Assembly: GCF_042138895.1 (NCBI RefSeq)
Contig: NZ_JBHIKW010000005.1
Coordinates: 62,001-126,000, forward strand
Direction of reading: 5' to 3'
DNA length: 64,000 nucleotides
Source of the DNA: Cedecea selenatireducens
GTDB lineage: Bacteria > Pseudomonadota > Gammaproteobacteria > Enterobacterales > Enterobacteriaceae
A model generated the notes under the pieces. It was not told where the DNA came from and ran no database searches. It worked only from the letters and a program-made list of their open reading frames with translations. The position numbers and the translations under genes were made by a program. Shown here piece after piece: positions 24,946-33,957 of this stretch (its first letter is position 1; each line of letters begins with the position of its first letter).

Positions 24946-25398
24946 TTGTCCACATTAGAGCAAAAATTAACAGAGATGATTTCAGCACCGGTCGAAGCAC
25001 TGGGCTACGAACTTGTAGGCATCGAATTCGTTCGCGGCCGCACGTCTACGCTGCGCATCTATATTGATAGTGAAGATGGCATCAATGTTGATGATTGTGC
25101 TGATGTCAGTCACCAGGTCAGTGCCGTACTGGATGTCGAAGATCCCATCACCGTGGCCTATCACCTGGAAGTGTCATCACCTGGCCTCGATCGCCCAATG
25201 TTCACCGCAGAACACTACGTTCGTTTTACCGGCGAAGAAGTGAGCATTGTATTGCGCATGGCTGTGCAAAACCGCCGCAAATGGCAGGGTATTATTAAAG
25301 CCGTAGACGGTGAGATGATCACGGTAACGGTCGAAGGAAAAGACGAAGTGTTCGCGCTGAGCAACATCCAGAAAGCGAACCTGGTACCCCACTTTTAA
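24946..25398 (+). CDS. rimP: Ribosome maturation factor RimP
   Basis: Assists 30S assembly, acting near S12 and S19. I place the start at TTG 24946, preceded by GGGGG at 24936-24940, giving 150 residues starting MSTLEQKLTEM as in E. coli; the ATG at 24916 would add ten residues with no match to the family. N-terminal alpha/beta domain (VEVSS-type VSSPGLDRPMF motif) and C-terminal Sm-like domain. Followed by nusA after 27 bases. Confidence 0.95.
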   Translation: MSTLEQKLTEMISAPVEALGYELVGIEFVRGRTSTLRIYIDSEDGINVDDCADVSHQVSAVLDVEDPITVAYHLEVSSPGLDRPMFTAEHYVRFTGEEVSIVLRMAVQNRRKWQGIIKAVDGEMITVTVEGKDEVFALSNIQKANLVPHF

Positions 25399-25425
25399 TA
25401 GTTTGGATTGAGGTGAAAACCCAGG

Positions 25426-26913
25426 ATGAACAAAGAAATTTTGGCTGTTGTTGAAGCAGTTTCCAACGAAAAATCGCTACCGCGTGAGAAAATTTTCGAA
25501 GCGCTGGAAAGTGCGCTGGCAACGGCGACCAAGAAAAAATACGAGCAAGAAATTGACGTGCGCGTTGAAATCGACCGCAAAAGCGGTGATTTCGATACCT
25601 TCCGCCGTTGGGTTATCGTTGAAGAGGTGACCCAACCGACGCGTGAAATCACCCTGGAAGCGGCTCAGTTCGAAGATCCGGCCTTCACGGTTGGTGAATA
25701 CGTTGAAGATCAGATTGAATCCGTGACCTTTGACCGTATCACCACCCAAACCGCCAAGCAGGTTATCGTGCAGAAAGTTCGCGAAGCCGAGCGTGCGATG
25801 GTGGTCGATCAGTTCCGTGAGCACGAAGGTGAGATTATCACCGGCGTGGTGAAAAAAGTTAACCGTGACAACATCGCTCTGGATCTCGGCAGCAATGCTG
25901 AAGCCGTGATTCTGCGTGAAGATATGCTGCCGCGCGAAAACTTCCGTCCGGGCGACCGCATTCGCGGCGTGCTGTACGCAGTACGTCCTGAAGCTCGCGG
26001 TGCACAACTGTTCGTTAGCCGCTCCAAACCTGAAATGCTGATCGAACTGTTCCGCATTGAAGTGCCGGAAATCGGTGAAGAAGTTATCGAGATTAAAGCC
26101 GCTGCACGCGATCCTGGCTCTCGCGCCAAAATCGCTGTGAAAACTAACGACAAGCGTATCGACCCGGTCGGGGCATGCGTTGGTATGCGTGGTGCACGCG
26201 TTCAGGCGGTTTCTACAGAGTTAGGCGGTGAGCGTATTGATATCGTGCTGTGGGACGACAACCCGGCGCAGTTTGTTATCAACGCAATGGCACCGGCTGA
26301 CGTAGCATCCATCGTTGTCGACGAAGACAAACATACGATGGATATCGCGGTAGAGGCAGGCAACCTGGCACAGGCCATCGGCCGTAACGGTCAGAACGTT
26401 CGCCTGGCATCACAGCTGAGCGGCTGGGAACTCAACGTCATGACCGTTGATGACCTGCAGGCTAAACATCAGGCTGAAGCGCATGCGGCTATTGATACCT
26501 TTACCAAATACCTCGACATTGACGAGGATTTCGCCACCGTGTTGGTCGAAGAAGGTTTCTCCACGCTTGAAGAGTTGGCCTATGTGCCAATGAAAGAGCT
26601 GCTGGAAATCGACGGCCTTGATGAAGACACCGTGGAAGCATTACGCGATCGCGCTAAAAACGCGCTCACCACACTGGCTCTGGCACAAGAAGAGAGCCTT
26701 GGCGATAAGAAACCAGCCGAGGATCTGCTGAACCTCGAAGGGATGGATCGCACGCTGGCCTTTAAACTGGCTGCTCGTGGTGTTAGCTCGCTGGAAGACC
26801 TTGCCGAGCAAGGTGTTGACGACCTGTCTGATATCGAAGGTTTAACGGATGAGAAAGCCGGTGAACTGATTATGGCAGCGCGTAACATTTGCTGGTTTGG
26901 CGGCGAAGCGTAA
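25426..26913 (+). CDS. nusA: Transcription termination/antitermination factor NusA
   Basis: RNA polymerase-binding factor for pausing, termination and rRNA antitermination. 495 residues: N-terminal polymerase-binding domain (1-125), S1 (about 135-200), KH1 and KH2 (about 230-345, with GACVGMRGARVQ and AIGRNGQNVRLA), then two acidic repeats in the C-terminal third typical of gamma-proteobacteria. 24 bases before infB. Confidence 0.99.
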   Translation: MNKEILAVVEAVSNEKSLPREKIFEALESALATATKKKYEQEIDVRVEIDRKSGDFDTFRRWVIVEEVTQPTREITLEAAQFEDPAFTVGEYVEDQIESVTFDRITTQTAKQVIVQKVREAERAMVVDQFREHEGEIITGVVKKVNRDNIALDLGSNAEAVILREDMLPRENFRPGDRIRGVLYAVRPEARGAQLFVSRSKPEMLIELFRIEVPEIGEEVIEIKAAARDPGSRAKIAVKTNDKRIDPVGACVGMRGARVQAVSTELGGERIDIVLWDDNPAQFVINAMAPADVASIVVDEDKHTMDIAVEAGNLAQAIGRNGQNVRLASQLSGWELNVMTVDDLQAKHQAEAHAAIDTFTKYLDIDEDFATVLVEEGFSTLEELAYVPMKELLEIDGLDEDTVEALRDRAKNALTTLALAQEESLGDKKPAEDLLNLEGMDRTLAFKLAARGVSSLEDLAEQGVDDLSDIEGLTDEKAGELIMAARNICWFGGEA

Positions 26914-26937
26914 TAAACTGTAGCAGGAAGGAACAGC

Positions 26938-29628
26938 ATGACAGATGTAACCGTAAAAGCGCTGGCCGCAGAGATTCAGACCTCCGTGGACCGCCTGGTA
27001 CAGCAATTTGCTGATGCAGGGATCCCGAAGTCTGCTGATGACTCCGTTTCGGCGCAAGAGAAGCAAACTCTGCTGGCTCACCTGAACCATGAACATGGCT
27101 CAGGCCCAGATAAGTTGACTTTACAGCGCAAAACGCGCAGTACTTTAAACATTCCAGGTACCGGTGGGAAAAGTAAATCGGTACAAATCGAAGTCCGCAA
27201 GAAGCGCACCTTTGTGAAACGTGATCCGCAAGAGGCTGAACGCCTTGCCGCGGAAGAACAGGCGCAGCGTGAAGCGGAAGAGCAAGCCCAGCGTGAGGCA
27301 GAGGAAACTGCCAAACGTGCGGCACAAGAAAAAGCTAAGCGTGATGCTGAAGAACAAGCTAAGCGCGAAGCCGCTGATAAAGCGAAACGTGAAGCTGCGG
27401 AAAAAGACAAAGTGAGCAATCAACAAACTGACGATATGACGAAAACTGCCCAGGCCGATAAAGCCCGCCGTGAAGCTGAAACTGCAGAGCTGAAGCGCAA
27501 AGCGGAAGAAGAAGCTCGTCGCAAACTCGAAGAAGAAGCACGTCGCGTAGCGGAAGAGGTCCGTAAATTGGCTGAAGCTAACGCAGGCGTGTGGGCCGAA
27601 CAAGAGAAAGTGGAAGACGACAAGTCTGACTACCATGTCACCACTTCTCAGCATGCCCGCCAGGCTGAAGACGAAAACGACCGTGAAGTAGAAGGCGGGC
27701 GTGGTCGCGCTCGTACTACAACGGCTAAAGCTCCTCGCCAGAAAAAGGCAGGCGGCAAACACGGCGAATCTAAAGCTGACCGTGAAGAGGCTCGTGCAGC
27801 CGTTCGCGGTGGTAAAGGCAAGCGTAAGCCAAGCAGCCTGCAGCAGGGCTTCACCAAGCCTGCACAGGCGGTTAACCGTGATGTTGTGATCGGTGAAACC
27901 GTTACCGTTGCTGAACTGGCTAACAAAATGGCTGTTAAAGGCTCTCAGGTCATCAAAGCGATGATGAAGCTGGGCGCAATGGCAACCATTAACCAGGTCA
28001 TCGATCAGGAAACCGCCCAGCTGGTTGCTGAGGAAATGGGCCACAAGGTTATCCTGCGTCGTGAAAACGAGCTGGAAGAGGCGGTAATGAGCGACCGTGA
28101 TACCGGCGCTGCAACCGAAACTCGTGCTCCGGTTGTGACCATCATGGGCCACGTTGACCACGGTAAAACCTCCCTGCTGGACTACATTCGTTCTACTAAG
28201 GTTGCCTCCGGTGAAGCGGGTGGTATTACCCAGCACATCGGTGCTTACCACGTAGAAACTGACAACGGCATGGTGACCTTCCTGGATACCCCGGGTCACG
28301 CAGCGTTTACTTCCATGCGTGCTCGTGGTGCTCAGGCGACGGATATCGTTGTTCTGGTTGTTGCGGCTGACGATGGCGTGATGCCACAAACTATCGAAGC
28401 TATCCAGCACGCGAAAGCGGCGCAGGTACCGGTAGTCGTCGCAGTGAACAAAATCGATAAACCAGAAGCAGACCCGGATCGCGTTAAGCAGGAACTGTCC
28501 CAGTACGGCATCATGCCGGAAGAGTGGGGCGGCGAAAGCCAGTTCATCCACGTTTCTGCTAAAGCCGGTACCGGTATCGACGACCTGCTGGACGCTATCC
28601 TGCTGCAGGCTGAAGTTCTGGAACTGAAAGCCGTACGTAAAGGTATGGCAAGCGGCGTGGTAATCGAATCCTTCCTGGATAAAGGTCGTGGTCCGGTTGC
28701 AACCGTTCTGGTGCGTGAAGGTACCCTGAACAAGGGCGATATCGTACTGTGTGGCTTCGAGTATGGCCGCGTGCGTGCGATGCGTGACGAGATGGGCCGT
28801 GAAGTGACCGAAGCGGGTCCTTCTATCCCTGTTGAGATCCTTGGCCTGTCCGGCGTACCTGCCGCGGGTGACGAAGTGACCGTTGTTCGCGACGAGAAGA
28901 AAGCCCGTGAAGTTGCTCTGTATCGTCAGGGTAAATTCCGCGAAGTGAAACTGGCTCGTCAGCAGAAATCCAAACTGGAAAACATGTTCGCCAACATGAC
29001 TGAAGGCGAAGTGTCCGAAGTGAACATCGTGCTGAAAGCCGACGTTCAGGGTTCTGTGGAAGCGATCAGCGACTCCCTGCTGAAACTGTCTACCGATGAA
29101 GTTAAAGTTAAAATCATCGGTTCCGGCGTGGGCGGGATCACCGAGACTGACGCTACGCTGGCAGCAGCATCCAACGCTATCCTGGTAGGCTTCAACGTCC
29201 GTGCCGACGCTTCTGCGCGCCGCGTGATTGAAGCGGAAAGCCTGGATCTGCGCTACTACTCCGTCATCTATCATCTGATTGATGAAGTAAAAGCGGCGAT
29301 GAGCGGCATGCTGTCTCCGGAACTGAAACAGCAGATCCTCGGCCTGGCCGAAGTTCGCGATGTGTTTAAATCACCGAAGTTTGGTGCCATCGCAGGTTGT
29401 ATGGTCACCGAGGGTGTGGTCAAACGTCATAACCCAATCCGCGTACTGCGCGACAACGTAGTTATCTATGAAGGCGAGCTGGAATCCCTGCGTCGCTTTA
29501 AAGATGATGCTAACGAAGTCCGTAACGGTATGGAATGTGGTATCGGCGTTAAGAACTACAACGACGTGCGCGTGGGCGATATGATCGAAGTCTTCGAAAT
29601 TATCGAGATCAAGCGTACCATCTCCTGA
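26938..29628 (+). CDS. infB: Translation initiation factor IF-2
   Basis: GTPase that brings initiator tRNA to the 30S subunit. 896 residues: two small N-terminal IF2_N domains joined by a long Ala/Glu/Lys/Arg-rich charged linker (about 95-200), then the G domain with GHVDHGKT, DTPGH and NKID, and C-terminal domains II-IV. The linker contains in-frame GTG at 27412 and ATG at 27436, at the places where E. coli starts the shorter IF2-beta and IF2-gamma forms. tRNA initiator gene metY heads the same operon. Confidence 0.99.
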   Translation: MTDVTVKALAAEIQTSVDRLVQQFADAGIPKSADDSVSAQEKQTLLAHLNHEHGSGPDKLTLQRKTRSTLNIPGTGGKSKSVQIEVRKKRTFVKRDPQEAERLAAEEQAQREAEEQAQREAEETAKRAAQEKAKRDAEEQAKREAADKAKREAAEKDKVSNQQTDDMTKTAQADKARREAETAELKRKAEEEARRKLEEEARRVAEEVRKLAEANAGVWAEQEKVEDDKSDYHVTTSQHARQAEDENDREVEGGRGRARTTTAKAPRQKKAGGKHGESKADREEARAAVRGGKGKRKPSSLQQGFTKPAQAVNRDVVIGETVTVAELANKMAVKGSQVIKAMMKLGAMATINQVIDQETAQLVAEEMGHKVILRRENELEEAVMSDRDTGAATETRAPVVTIMGHVDHGKTSLLDYIRSTKVASGEAGGITQHIGAYHVETDNGMVTFLDTPGHAAFTSMRARGAQATDIVVLVVAADDGVMPQTIEAIQHAKAAQVPVVVAVNKIDKPEADPDRVKQELSQYGIMPEEWGGESQFIHVSAKAGTGIDDLLDAILLQAEVLELKAVRKGMASGVVIESFLDKGRGPVATVLVREGTLNKGDIVLCGFEYGRVRAMRDEMGREVTEAGPSIPVEILGLSGVPAAGDEVTVVRDEKKAREVALYRQGKFREVKLARQQKSKLENMFANMTEGEVSEVNIVLKADVQGSVEAISDSLLKLSTDEVKVKIIGSGVGGITETDATLAAASNAILVGFNVRADASARRVIEAESLDLRYYSVIYHLIDEVKAAMSGMLSPELKQQILGLAEVRDVFKSPKFGAIAGCMVTEGVVKRHNPIRVLRDNVVIYEGELESLRRFKDDANEVRNGMECGIGVKNYNDVRVGDMIEVFEIIEIKRTIS

Positions 29629-29653
29629 TAGCTATACCGCATCAACTATCTTA

Positions 29654-29676
29654 GGGGGGCCGTGTGCCCCCCGTTT
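29654..29676 (+). terminator. GC-rich hairpin between infB and rbfA
   Basis: GGGGGGC/GCCCCCC stem with a five-base loop followed by GTTTTG. Inside a continuing operon, so it is either a partial terminator or an mRNA processing/stability element. Confidence 0.6.
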
Positions 29677-29693
29677 TGTCTGGAGAAATTATT

Positions 29694-30095
29694 ATGGCGA
29701 AAGAATTTGGTCGCTCGCAGCGCGTTTCTCAGGAATTGCAGAAAGAAATTGCCATTATCCTGCAGCGTGAAATTAAAGACCCGCGTCTGGGTATGATGAC
29801 CACCGTCTCCGGTGTTGAAATCTCCCGTGACCTGGCCTATGCCAAAGTTTTCGTAACGTTCCTGAACGATAAAGACGAAGAAGCCATCAAAGAAGGCATC
29901 AAAGTTCTGCAGGACGCGTCTGGCTATATCCGCACTTTGGTTGGTAAGGCAATGCGTTTGCGCATCGTGCCGGAGCTGACCTTCTTCTACGATAACTCGC
30001 TGGTTGAAGGGATGCGCATGTCTAACCTGGTTTCCAATGTCATCCGTCATGATGACGAGCGTCGCGTGAATACGGACGACAGCAAGGAGGATTGA
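29694..30095 (+). CDS. rbfA: 30S ribosome-binding factor RbfA
   Basis: Cold-shock assembly factor that acts on the 5' end of 16S rRNA. Start at 29694 (MAKEFGRSQRV) with GGAGA upstream, 133 residues as in E. coli. Single type-II KH-like fold. The TGA stop shares one base with the truB ATG (TGATG). Confidence 0.97.
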   Translation: MAKEFGRSQRVSQELQKEIAIILQREIKDPRLGMMTTVSGVEISRDLAYAKVFVTFLNDKDEEAIKEGIKVLQDASGYIRTLVGKAMRLRIVPELTFFYDNSLVEGMRMSNLVSNVIRHDDERRVNTDDSKED

Positions 30096-31039
30096 TGAGT
30101 CGTCCTCGTCGTCGTGGTCGTGATATTCATGGTGTACTGTTGCTGGACAAGCCTCAGGGGCTCTCTTCCAACGATGCACTACAAAAAGTAAAGCGCCTTT
30201 ATAACGCGAACCGCGCGGGCCATACCGGTGCGCTGGATCCGCTGGCGACCGGGATGTTGCCAATCTGCCTCGGTGAAGCAACGAAGTTCTCCCAATATCT
30301 GCTGGACTCCGACAAGCGTTATCGCGTGATTGCTAAACTTGGGCAGCGTACCGACACTTCTGATGCCGACGGCATTGTCGTTCAGGAACGCCCGGTTAAC
30401 TTTAGCGCCGGGCAGCTTGCTGCCGCGCTGGAGACTTTCCGCGGGGACACCGAGCAGGTTCCATCGATGTATTCTGCGCTCAAGCATCAGGGCAAGCCAC
30501 TGTACGAATATGCGCGCGCGGGTATTGAGGTTGAACGTGAAGCTCGCCCAATCACGGTGTATGAACTGCTGTTTATTCGCCATGAAGGGGATGAACTGGA
30601 GCTGGAGGTTCACTGTTCTAAGGGAACGTACATCCGTACGATCGTTGACGATCTCGGTGAAAAACTTGGCTGCGGTGCGCATGTTATTTTCCTGCGTCGC
30701 CTGGCGGTAAGTAAATATCCGATTGAGCGCATGGTCACTCTGGAACAGCTTAATGAGCTGGTCGAGCAGGCACACCGGCAGGAGGTCGAGCCTGCAGACC
30801 TGTTGGATCCGCTGCTGATGCCAATGGATAGCCCCGCCTCAGATTTCCCGCTGGTGAACTTGCTGCCAGAGGTTGCCGTTTATTTTAAAAATGGCAATCC
30901 GGTACGAGCTGCGGGTGTTCAGGCTGAAGGCCTGGTGCGCGTTACCGAAGGCGAAGAGAAGAAATTTATCGGTATGGGGATAATCGATGACGAGGGCCGG
31001 GTCGCTCCGCGCCGTCTGGTCGTTGAATATCCCGTCTGA
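30095..31039 (+). CDS. truB: tRNA pseudouridine-55 synthase TruB
   Basis: Isomerises U55 in the T loop of tRNAs. 314 residues starting MSRPRRRGRDIHG; catalytic Asp48 in GHTGALDPLATG, then the conserved RY and the C-terminal PUA-like domain. AAGGAGG site six bases upstream. One-base overlap with rbfA. Confidence 0.98.
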   Translation: MSRPRRRGRDIHGVLLLDKPQGLSSNDALQKVKRLYNANRAGHTGALDPLATGMLPICLGEATKFSQYLLDSDKRYRVIAKLGQRTDTSDADGIVVQERPVNFSAGQLAAALETFRGDTEQVPSMYSALKHQGKPLYEYARAGIEVEREARPITVYELLFIRHEGDELELEVHCSKGTYIRTIVDDLGEKLGCGAHVIFLRRLAVSKYPIERMVTLEQLNELVEQAHRQEVEPADLLDPLLMPMDSPASDFPLVNLLPEVAVYFKNGNPVRAAGVQAEGLVRVTEGEEKKFIGMGIIDDEGRVAPRRLVVEYPV

Positions 31040-31053
31040 CTTTTGCCGCTATC

Positions 31054-31082
31054 TTGCGGTAAAAGAGCGCTACAGGTAAAAT
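31054..31082 (+). promoter_or_regulatory. Promoter of rpsO
   Basis: TTGCGG (31054-31059), 17-base spacer, TAAAAT (31077-31082). The predicted start near 31089 leaves a leader of about 105 bases before rpsO. The -35 lies inside a hairpin (TTTTGCCGC/GCGGTAAAA) after truB that may act as a weak terminator. Confidence 0.7.
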
Positions 31083-31088
31083 AGCGCG

Positions 31089-31210
31089 GCTTAACGACTG
31101 GCCGATTGTTTAACAACGGGTTCAGTCGTGCACTGGGGTTGCTGAATTAGAGATCGGCACCCTGTTTATTTATCTATAATGTTGGAGTTGAAAATGTCTC
31201 TAAGCGTTGA
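31089..31210 (+). promoter_or_regulatory. S15 autoregulatory mRNA leader
   Basis: In E. coli, ribosomal protein S15 binds a pseudoknot overlapping its own start codon and traps the ribosome. This leader has the same length and placement between promoter and rpsO. I did not fold it; the assignment rests on position and homology. Confidence 0.5.
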
Positions 31211-31463
31211 AGCTAAAGCTAAAATCGTTTCCGAGTTTGGTCGTGGTACTAACGACAGCGGTTCTACCGAAGTTCAGGTTGCACTGCTGACTGCACAGAT
31301 TAACCACCTGCAGGGTCACTTTGCAGAGCACAAAAAAGATCACCACAGCCGTCGTGGTCTGCTGCGTATGGTTTCTCAGCGTCGTAAACTGCTCGACTAC
31401 CTGAAGCGTAAAGATGTAGCACGTTACACCAGCCTGATCGAGCGTCTGGGTCTGCGTCGCTAG
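31194..31463 (+). CDS. rpsO: 30S ribosomal protein S15
   Basis: Primary binder of the central domain of 16S rRNA. Start at 31194 (MSLSVEAKAKIV) with GGAG upstream; 89 residues as in E. coli, with the conserved DHHSRRGLLRMVSQRRKLLD segment. Ends at a strong hairpin before pnp. Confidence 0.99.
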   Translation: MSLSVEAKAKIVSEFGRGTNDSGSTEVQVALLTAQINHLQGHFAEHKKDHHSRRGLLRMVSQRRKLLDYLKRKDVARYTSLIERLGLRR

Positions 31464-31479
31464 TTCTTGCGAGTTTCAG

Positions 31480-31508
31480 AAAAAGGGGCCTGTAAGGGCC
31501 CCTTTTTT
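31480..31508. terminator. Terminator between rpsO and pnp
   Basis: AAAAAGGGGCC/GGCCCCTTTTTT stem with loop TGTAA. The A and T runs on both sides allow termination in both directions. Read-through into pnp occurs in E. coli at the matching site. Confidence 0.9.
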
Positions 31509-31710
31509 CAACCAGGCGGCAGCAATTCTATGGAAACTAATGTATTGTTGCTGAGTGTGATCTTTATTGCAGAGGTTCGCGCGGCTAATGAGAGGCTTTA
31601 CCCGTAAGAGCGGGTTAGGGTTGTCATTAGTCGCGAGGATGCGATGAAGGTCGGGTACCAACGGCGGCGCGTGAAGCCACGTGCTGCCCGTCATTTTAAA
31701 GGATCTTATT
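31509..31710 (+). promoter_or_regulatory. pnp leader (RNase III / PNPase autoregulation region); possible antisense SraG
   Basis: A 200-base leader precedes pnp. It holds paired segments CAGCAA (31520) / TTGCTG (31548) and ACCCG (31600) / CGGGT (31611). In E. coli, RNase III cuts a leader hairpin and PNPase then represses its own mRNA; the placement matches. The E. coli small RNA SraG is transcribed from the opposite strand here; an antisense RNA could end at the bidirectional rpsO terminator, but I see no decisive promoter for it. Confidence 0.5.
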
Positions 31711-33840
31711 TTGCTGAATCCGATCGTTCGTAAATTCCAGTATGGCCAGCATACGGTCACGCTTGAAACCGGCATGATGGCTCGCCAGGCTACCGCTGCT
31801 GTAATGGTAAGCATGGATGACACCGCGGTATTCGTTACCGTTGTGGGCCAGAAAAAAGCCAAACCAGGCCAGGACTTCTTCCCGCTGACCGTTAACTACC
31901 AGGAGCGTACCTACGCTGCTGGCCGTATCCCAGGTAGCTTCTTCCGTCGTGAAGGCCGTCCAAGCGAAGGCGAAACTCTGATCGCGCGTCTGATTGACCG
32001 TCCGGTTCGTCCACTGTTCCCGGAAGGTTTCGTCAACGAAGTGCAGGTTATTGCTACCGTTGTTTCCGTAAACCCACAGGTACACCCTGATATCGTTGCC
32101 ATGATTGGCGCATCTGCTGCGTTGAGCCTGTCCGGTATTCCGTTCAACGGCCCAATCGGTTCCGCTCGTGTTGGTTACATCAATGACCAGTATGTGCTGA
32201 ACCCGACTGCTGAAGAGCTGAAAACCAGCAAGCTGGACCTGGTTGTTGCCGGTACCGAAAGCGCAGTACTGATGGTTGAATCCGAAGCTGAACTGCTGAG
32301 CGAAGACCAGATGCTGGGCGCCGTAGTCTTCGGTCACGATCAGCAGCAGATTGTTATCAAGGAAATCAACGCACTGGTTGCTGAAGCTGGCAAACCGCGC
32401 TGGGACTGGCAGCCAGAAGCAGTAAACGAAGCGCTGAATGCTCGCGTTGCTGCACTGGCAGAATCCCGCCTGAGCGATGCTTACCGCATCACTGAGAAAC
32501 AACAACGTTATGCTCAGGTTGACGTCATCAAAGCGGACGTTATTGCAACCCTGACCGCAGAAGACGAATCTCTGGATGCTGGCGAACTGTCTGACATTCT
32601 GCACGCTATCGAGAAAAACGTTGTTCGTAGCCGTATTCTGGCCGGCGAACTGCGCATCGATGGCCGTGAAAAAGACATGATTCGTGGTCTGGACGTGCGT
32701 ACTGGCGTTCTGCCGCGTACTCACGGTTCTGCGCTGTTCACCCGTGGCGAAACTCAGGCGCTGGTTACCGCGACTCTGGGTACCGCACGTGATGCGCAGA
32801 ATCTGGATGAGCTGATGGGCGAGCGTACTGACAGCTTCCTGTTCCACTACAACTTCCCTCCGTACTCCGTGGGTGAGACCGGGATGGTGGGTTCGCCTAA
32901 GCGTCGTGAAATTGGTCACGGTCGTCTGGCGAAACGTGGTGTGCTGGCCGTTATGCCAGAAGCTGATAAATTCCCGTACACCGTTCGTGTGGTTTCTGAA
33001 ATCACCGAATCTAACGGTTCTTCTTCCATGGCTTCCGTGTGTGGTGCTTCTCTGGCACTGATGGACGCTGGTGTGCCTATCAAAGCCGCCGTAGCGGGTA
33101 TCGCGATGGGCCTGGTGAAAGAAGGCGACAACTTTGTTGTTCTGTCCGATATTCTGGGTGACGAAGATCACCTGGGCGATATGGACTTTAAAGTTGCCGG
33201 TAGCCGCGAAGGTATCTCTGCGCTGCAGATGGATATCAAAATCGAAGGCATCACCCGCGAAATCATGCAGGAGGCTCTGAACCAGGCTAAGGGTGCGCGT
33301 CTGCACATTCTGGGCGTGATGGAACAGGCTATTGATGCACCGCGTGGCGACATTTCTGAATTTGCTCCACGTATTCACACCATCAAAATCAACCCAGACA
33401 AGATCAAAGACGTGATCGGTAAGGGCGGGGCTGTGATTCGTGCGCTGACCGAAGAAACCGGCACCACAATCGAAATCGAAGATGACGGTACCGTGAAAAT
33501 CGCAGCGACCGACGGTGATAAAGCGAAACACGCTATCCGCCGTATCGAAGAGATCACCGCTGAAATCGAAGTGGGCCGTATCTATAACGGTAAGGTCACT
33601 CGTATCGTTGATTTCGGTGCGTTTGTTGCTATCGGTGGCGGTAAAGAAGGTCTGGTTCACATCTCTCAAATCGCTGACAAGCGCGTAGAGAAAGTGACTG
33701 ATTACCTGCAGATGGGTCAGGAAGTTCCGGTGAAAGTACTGGAAGTTGACCGTCAGGGCCGCGTCCGTTTAAGCATTAAAGAAGCAACCGAGCAGTCTCC
33801 AGCAGAAGATGCAGCACCGGCTGCGCCAGAAGCTGAGTAA
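31711..33840 (+). CDS. pnp: Polynucleotide phosphorylase PNPase
   Basis: Phosphorolytic 3'-5' exoribonuclease, part of the RNA degradosome. I use the TTG start at 31711 (read as MLNPIVRKFQYG), preceded by AAAGGA; it gives 709 residues, close to E. coli. Two RNase PH domains flank a helical domain; KH (about 550-615; KIKDVIGKGGAVIRAL) and S1 (about 620-690) domains follow. The acidic, Ala-rich tail is variable. Confidence 0.97.
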   Translation: MLNPIVRKFQYGQHTVTLETGMMARQATAAVMVSMDDTAVFVTVVGQKKAKPGQDFFPLTVNYQERTYAAGRIPGSFFRREGRPSEGETLIARLIDRPVRPLFPEGFVNEVQVIATVVSVNPQVHPDIVAMIGASAALSLSGIPFNGPIGSARVGYINDQYVLNPTAEELKTSKLDLVVAGTESAVLMVESEAELLSEDQMLGAVVFGHDQQQIVIKEINALVAEAGKPRWDWQPEAVNEALNARVAALAESRLSDAYRITEKQQRYAQVDVIKADVIATLTAEDESLDAGELSDILHAIEKNVVRSRILAGELRIDGREKDMIRGLDVRTGVLPRTHGSALFTRGETQALVTATLGTARDAQNLDELMGERTDSFLFHYNFPPYSVGETGMVGSPKRREIGHGRLAKRGVLAVMPEADKFPYTVRVVSEITESNGSSSMASVCGASLALMDAGVPIKAAVAGIAMGLVKEGDNFVVLSDILGDEDHLGDMDFKVAGSREGISALQMDIKIEGITREIMQEALNQAKGARLHILGVMEQAIDAPRGDISEFAPRIHTIKINPDKIKDVIGKGGAVIRALTEETGTTIEIEDDGTVKIAATDGDKAKHAIRRIEEITAEIEVGRIYNGKVTRIVDFGAFVAIGGGKEGLVHISQIADKRVEKVTDYLQMGQEVPVKVLEVDRQGRVRLSIKEATEQSPAEDAAPAAPEAE

Positions 33841-33853
33841 GGTTTGCCAATTA

Positions 33854-33879
33854 AGCTCTCCATGGTGACATGGAGAGCT
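33854..33879 (+). terminator. Hairpin terminator after pnp
   Basis: Perfect 11-pair stem AGCTCTCCATG/CATGGAGAGCT with loop GTGA, followed by GTTTGTT. Located between pnp and nlpI. Confidence 0.82.
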
Positions 33880-33957
33880 GTTTGTTACGGGACAGGAAGT
33901 CTCGTTTGCAGCCGGGGGACAGGACGTTCATCCATTTGTTGTCTTCGGGAGTAGGAA

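Noticed and set aside
27145..29274. 709-codon open frame antisense to infB
   Set aside because: Shadow frame caused by codon bias of infB; low-complexity Phe/Arg/His-rich translation, no ribosome-binding site and no family resemblance.
31175..31180. TATAAT just before rpsO as its promoter
   Set aside because: It would put the transcript start inside the ribosome-binding site and no -35 lies at the right distance; the promoter at 31054-31082 fits better.
31696..33669. 657-codon open frame antisense to pnp
   Set aside because: Same codon-bias effect opposite a highly expressed gene; translation resembles no protein.
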